DNA of 13,248 bases from NCBI GenBank assembly GCA_023409435.1, contig JAEYHP010000100.1:1-13248 (forward strand), given 5' to 3'. Of the stretch, positions 12,624 to 13,248 are shown piece by piece. The notes under the pieces were generated by a model. It did no database searches. It saw nothing but the letters and a program-made list of their open reading frames with translations, and was not told the DNA's origin. A program made the translations under genes and the position numbers. The stretch is from Bacillota bacterium (GTDB lineage: Bacteria; Bacillota; Clostridia; Christensenellales; CAG-138). Position 1 is the stretch's first letter. The number at the start of each line of letters is the position of its first letter.

Positions 12624-13248
12624 TTGAAGGAAGGCGGATTTGATGGAACCGCAAAGCCGGAACAATGGTGCCAGTTCATGATCAGCATTTGCTATATTGC
12701 CGTTGGAATCAATGCGGTGGTTTTAGTTGCAGTGTGGTACTTTTTTGTGTTCCTTGTTCAGGAAACTTCCCACATCCTGTATTGGGTAAAATATATCGTC
12801 GGCCCTTCCCTGCTTATGCTCGCAGCCAATGCACTGGTAGACCGTTTCGTCCGAAGCAGGCGATTCCCGCTGCTCTATAAGGAATATGCGGTGATTTCCC
12901 TAATTCTTTTTTTCTGCACGTTTCTTTGCTTTGTGCATGGGATTGCGGCCGTACTGCTGGCCACGTTTGTCATACCGGTTTTTGCTTCCTCCCTGTTTGC
13001 AAACCTAAAAATGACCAAACGTATTTTTATTCTGAGTCAAATCGCGCTCATAATAAGCGCGATTAGAATGCATTTTTTCACTTCGCGTATCTACGAACAT
13101 TGGATCTGGTATGAAGCGCTTACCGCCTCCGGCATCCTGTTGGCCGCTTATCTGCTGACCAGGGTCTTTATCCGCTATGGTCAGTATAACATCTCCTCCC
13201 TTATCGATTCCTACAACAGCCAGAAAAGCCTGCGGGAACAGCTCAAAC
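12624..13248 (+). CDS. Six-helix membrane protein, N-terminal part of a probable signalling enzyme, 3' truncated
   Basis: The frame is open from upstream to the window edge. It encodes about six membrane helices (ISICYIAVGINAVVLVAV; YIVGPSLLMLAANALV; VISLILFFCTFLCFV; IAAVLLATFVIPVFASS; IFILSQIALIISAI; LTASGILLAAYLLTRVF). A polar linker follows (NISSLIDSYNSQKSLREQLK). A bundle of helices ending in such a coiled linker commonly leads into a GGDEF (diguanylate cyclase), HD-GYP or histidine kinase domain; I favour GGDEF, but the output domain is outside the window. The start is uncertain. The TTG at 12624 gives MKEGGFDGTAKPEQW and lies 14 bases after AGGAGG, which is long; CTG at 12618 has better spacing but is a rare start. 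The in-frame ATG at 12483 lies in the promoter and would add a cysteine-rich, unconvincing extension. The gene diverges from mutY. Confidence 0.7.
   Translation, partial: MKEGGFDGTAKPEQWCQFMISICYIAVGINAVVLVAVWYFFVFLVQETSHILYWVKYIVGPSLLMLAANALVDRFVRSRRFPLLYKEYAVISLILFFCTFLCFVHGIAAVLLATFVIPVFASSLFANLKMTKRIFILSQIALIISAIRMHFFTSRIYEHWIWYEALTASGILLAAYLLTRVFIRYGQYNISSLIDSYNSQKSLREQLK

Overview
The window looks like chromosomal DNA of an anaerobic, GC-rich member of the Clostridia (Firmicutes). The grounds are: a flavinylated, lipid-anchored fumarate-reductase-type enzyme of the kind Gram-positive anaerobes export; lipoprotein signal peptides; AGGAGG-type or G-rich ribosome sites; a YwlG/DUF436 protein; a MutY iron-sulfur motif with the long cysteine spacing I recall from Firmicutes; and a TTGACA/TATAAT promoter style. 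A placement near Christensenellales is only a guess.

Layout. 1-645 (+): 3' end of an oligopeptide ABC ATPase, ending at a perfect palindromic terminator. 646-1122: no large gene, but a candidate 49-residue protein (-). 1123-3246 (-): a secreted lipoprotein reductase with FMN-binding and FAD-binding domains. It is divergent from a MerR-family regulator (3415-4209, +); the reductase promoter has the 19-bp spacer and central dyad diagnostic of MerR activation. 4277-5047 (-): an AT-rich CPBP membrane protease gene that stands out from its neighbours. 5107-5592 (-): a ProXp-type Ala-tRNA(Pro) deacylase, divergent from an M20 amidohydrolase (5785-6939, +).

6933-7162 is a small MITE-like palindromic element with terminal inverted repeats, flanked by a near-perfect 21-bp direct repeat, inserted between two converging genes. 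7153-10353 (-) is a four-gene operon read right to left: Crp/Fnr-type regulator, substrate-binding lipoprotein, permease and ATPase of a NitT/TauT/SsuABC-like importer, with a consensus promoter and an expression-tuning hairpin pair after the binding-protein gene.

10462-10649 is a hairpin-rich repeat and terminator downstream of ywlG (10650-11210, -). mutY (11327-12361, -) lies upstream of ywlG. The right edge holds the 5' part of a six-helix membrane protein (about 12624-13248, +) that probably continues into a signalling domain such as GGDEF; its promoter overlaps the mutY promoter at a shared -35 element.

The most distinctive biology is the MerR/flavoprotein-reductase pair. It looks like a substrate-inducible extracytoplasmic respiratory reductase whose active site keeps the catalytic Arg and carboxylate-binding residues of fumarate reductases but lacks other fumarate-specific residues, so its electron acceptor is probably something else. 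No tRNA, rRNA, CRISPR array or intact transposase was seen.
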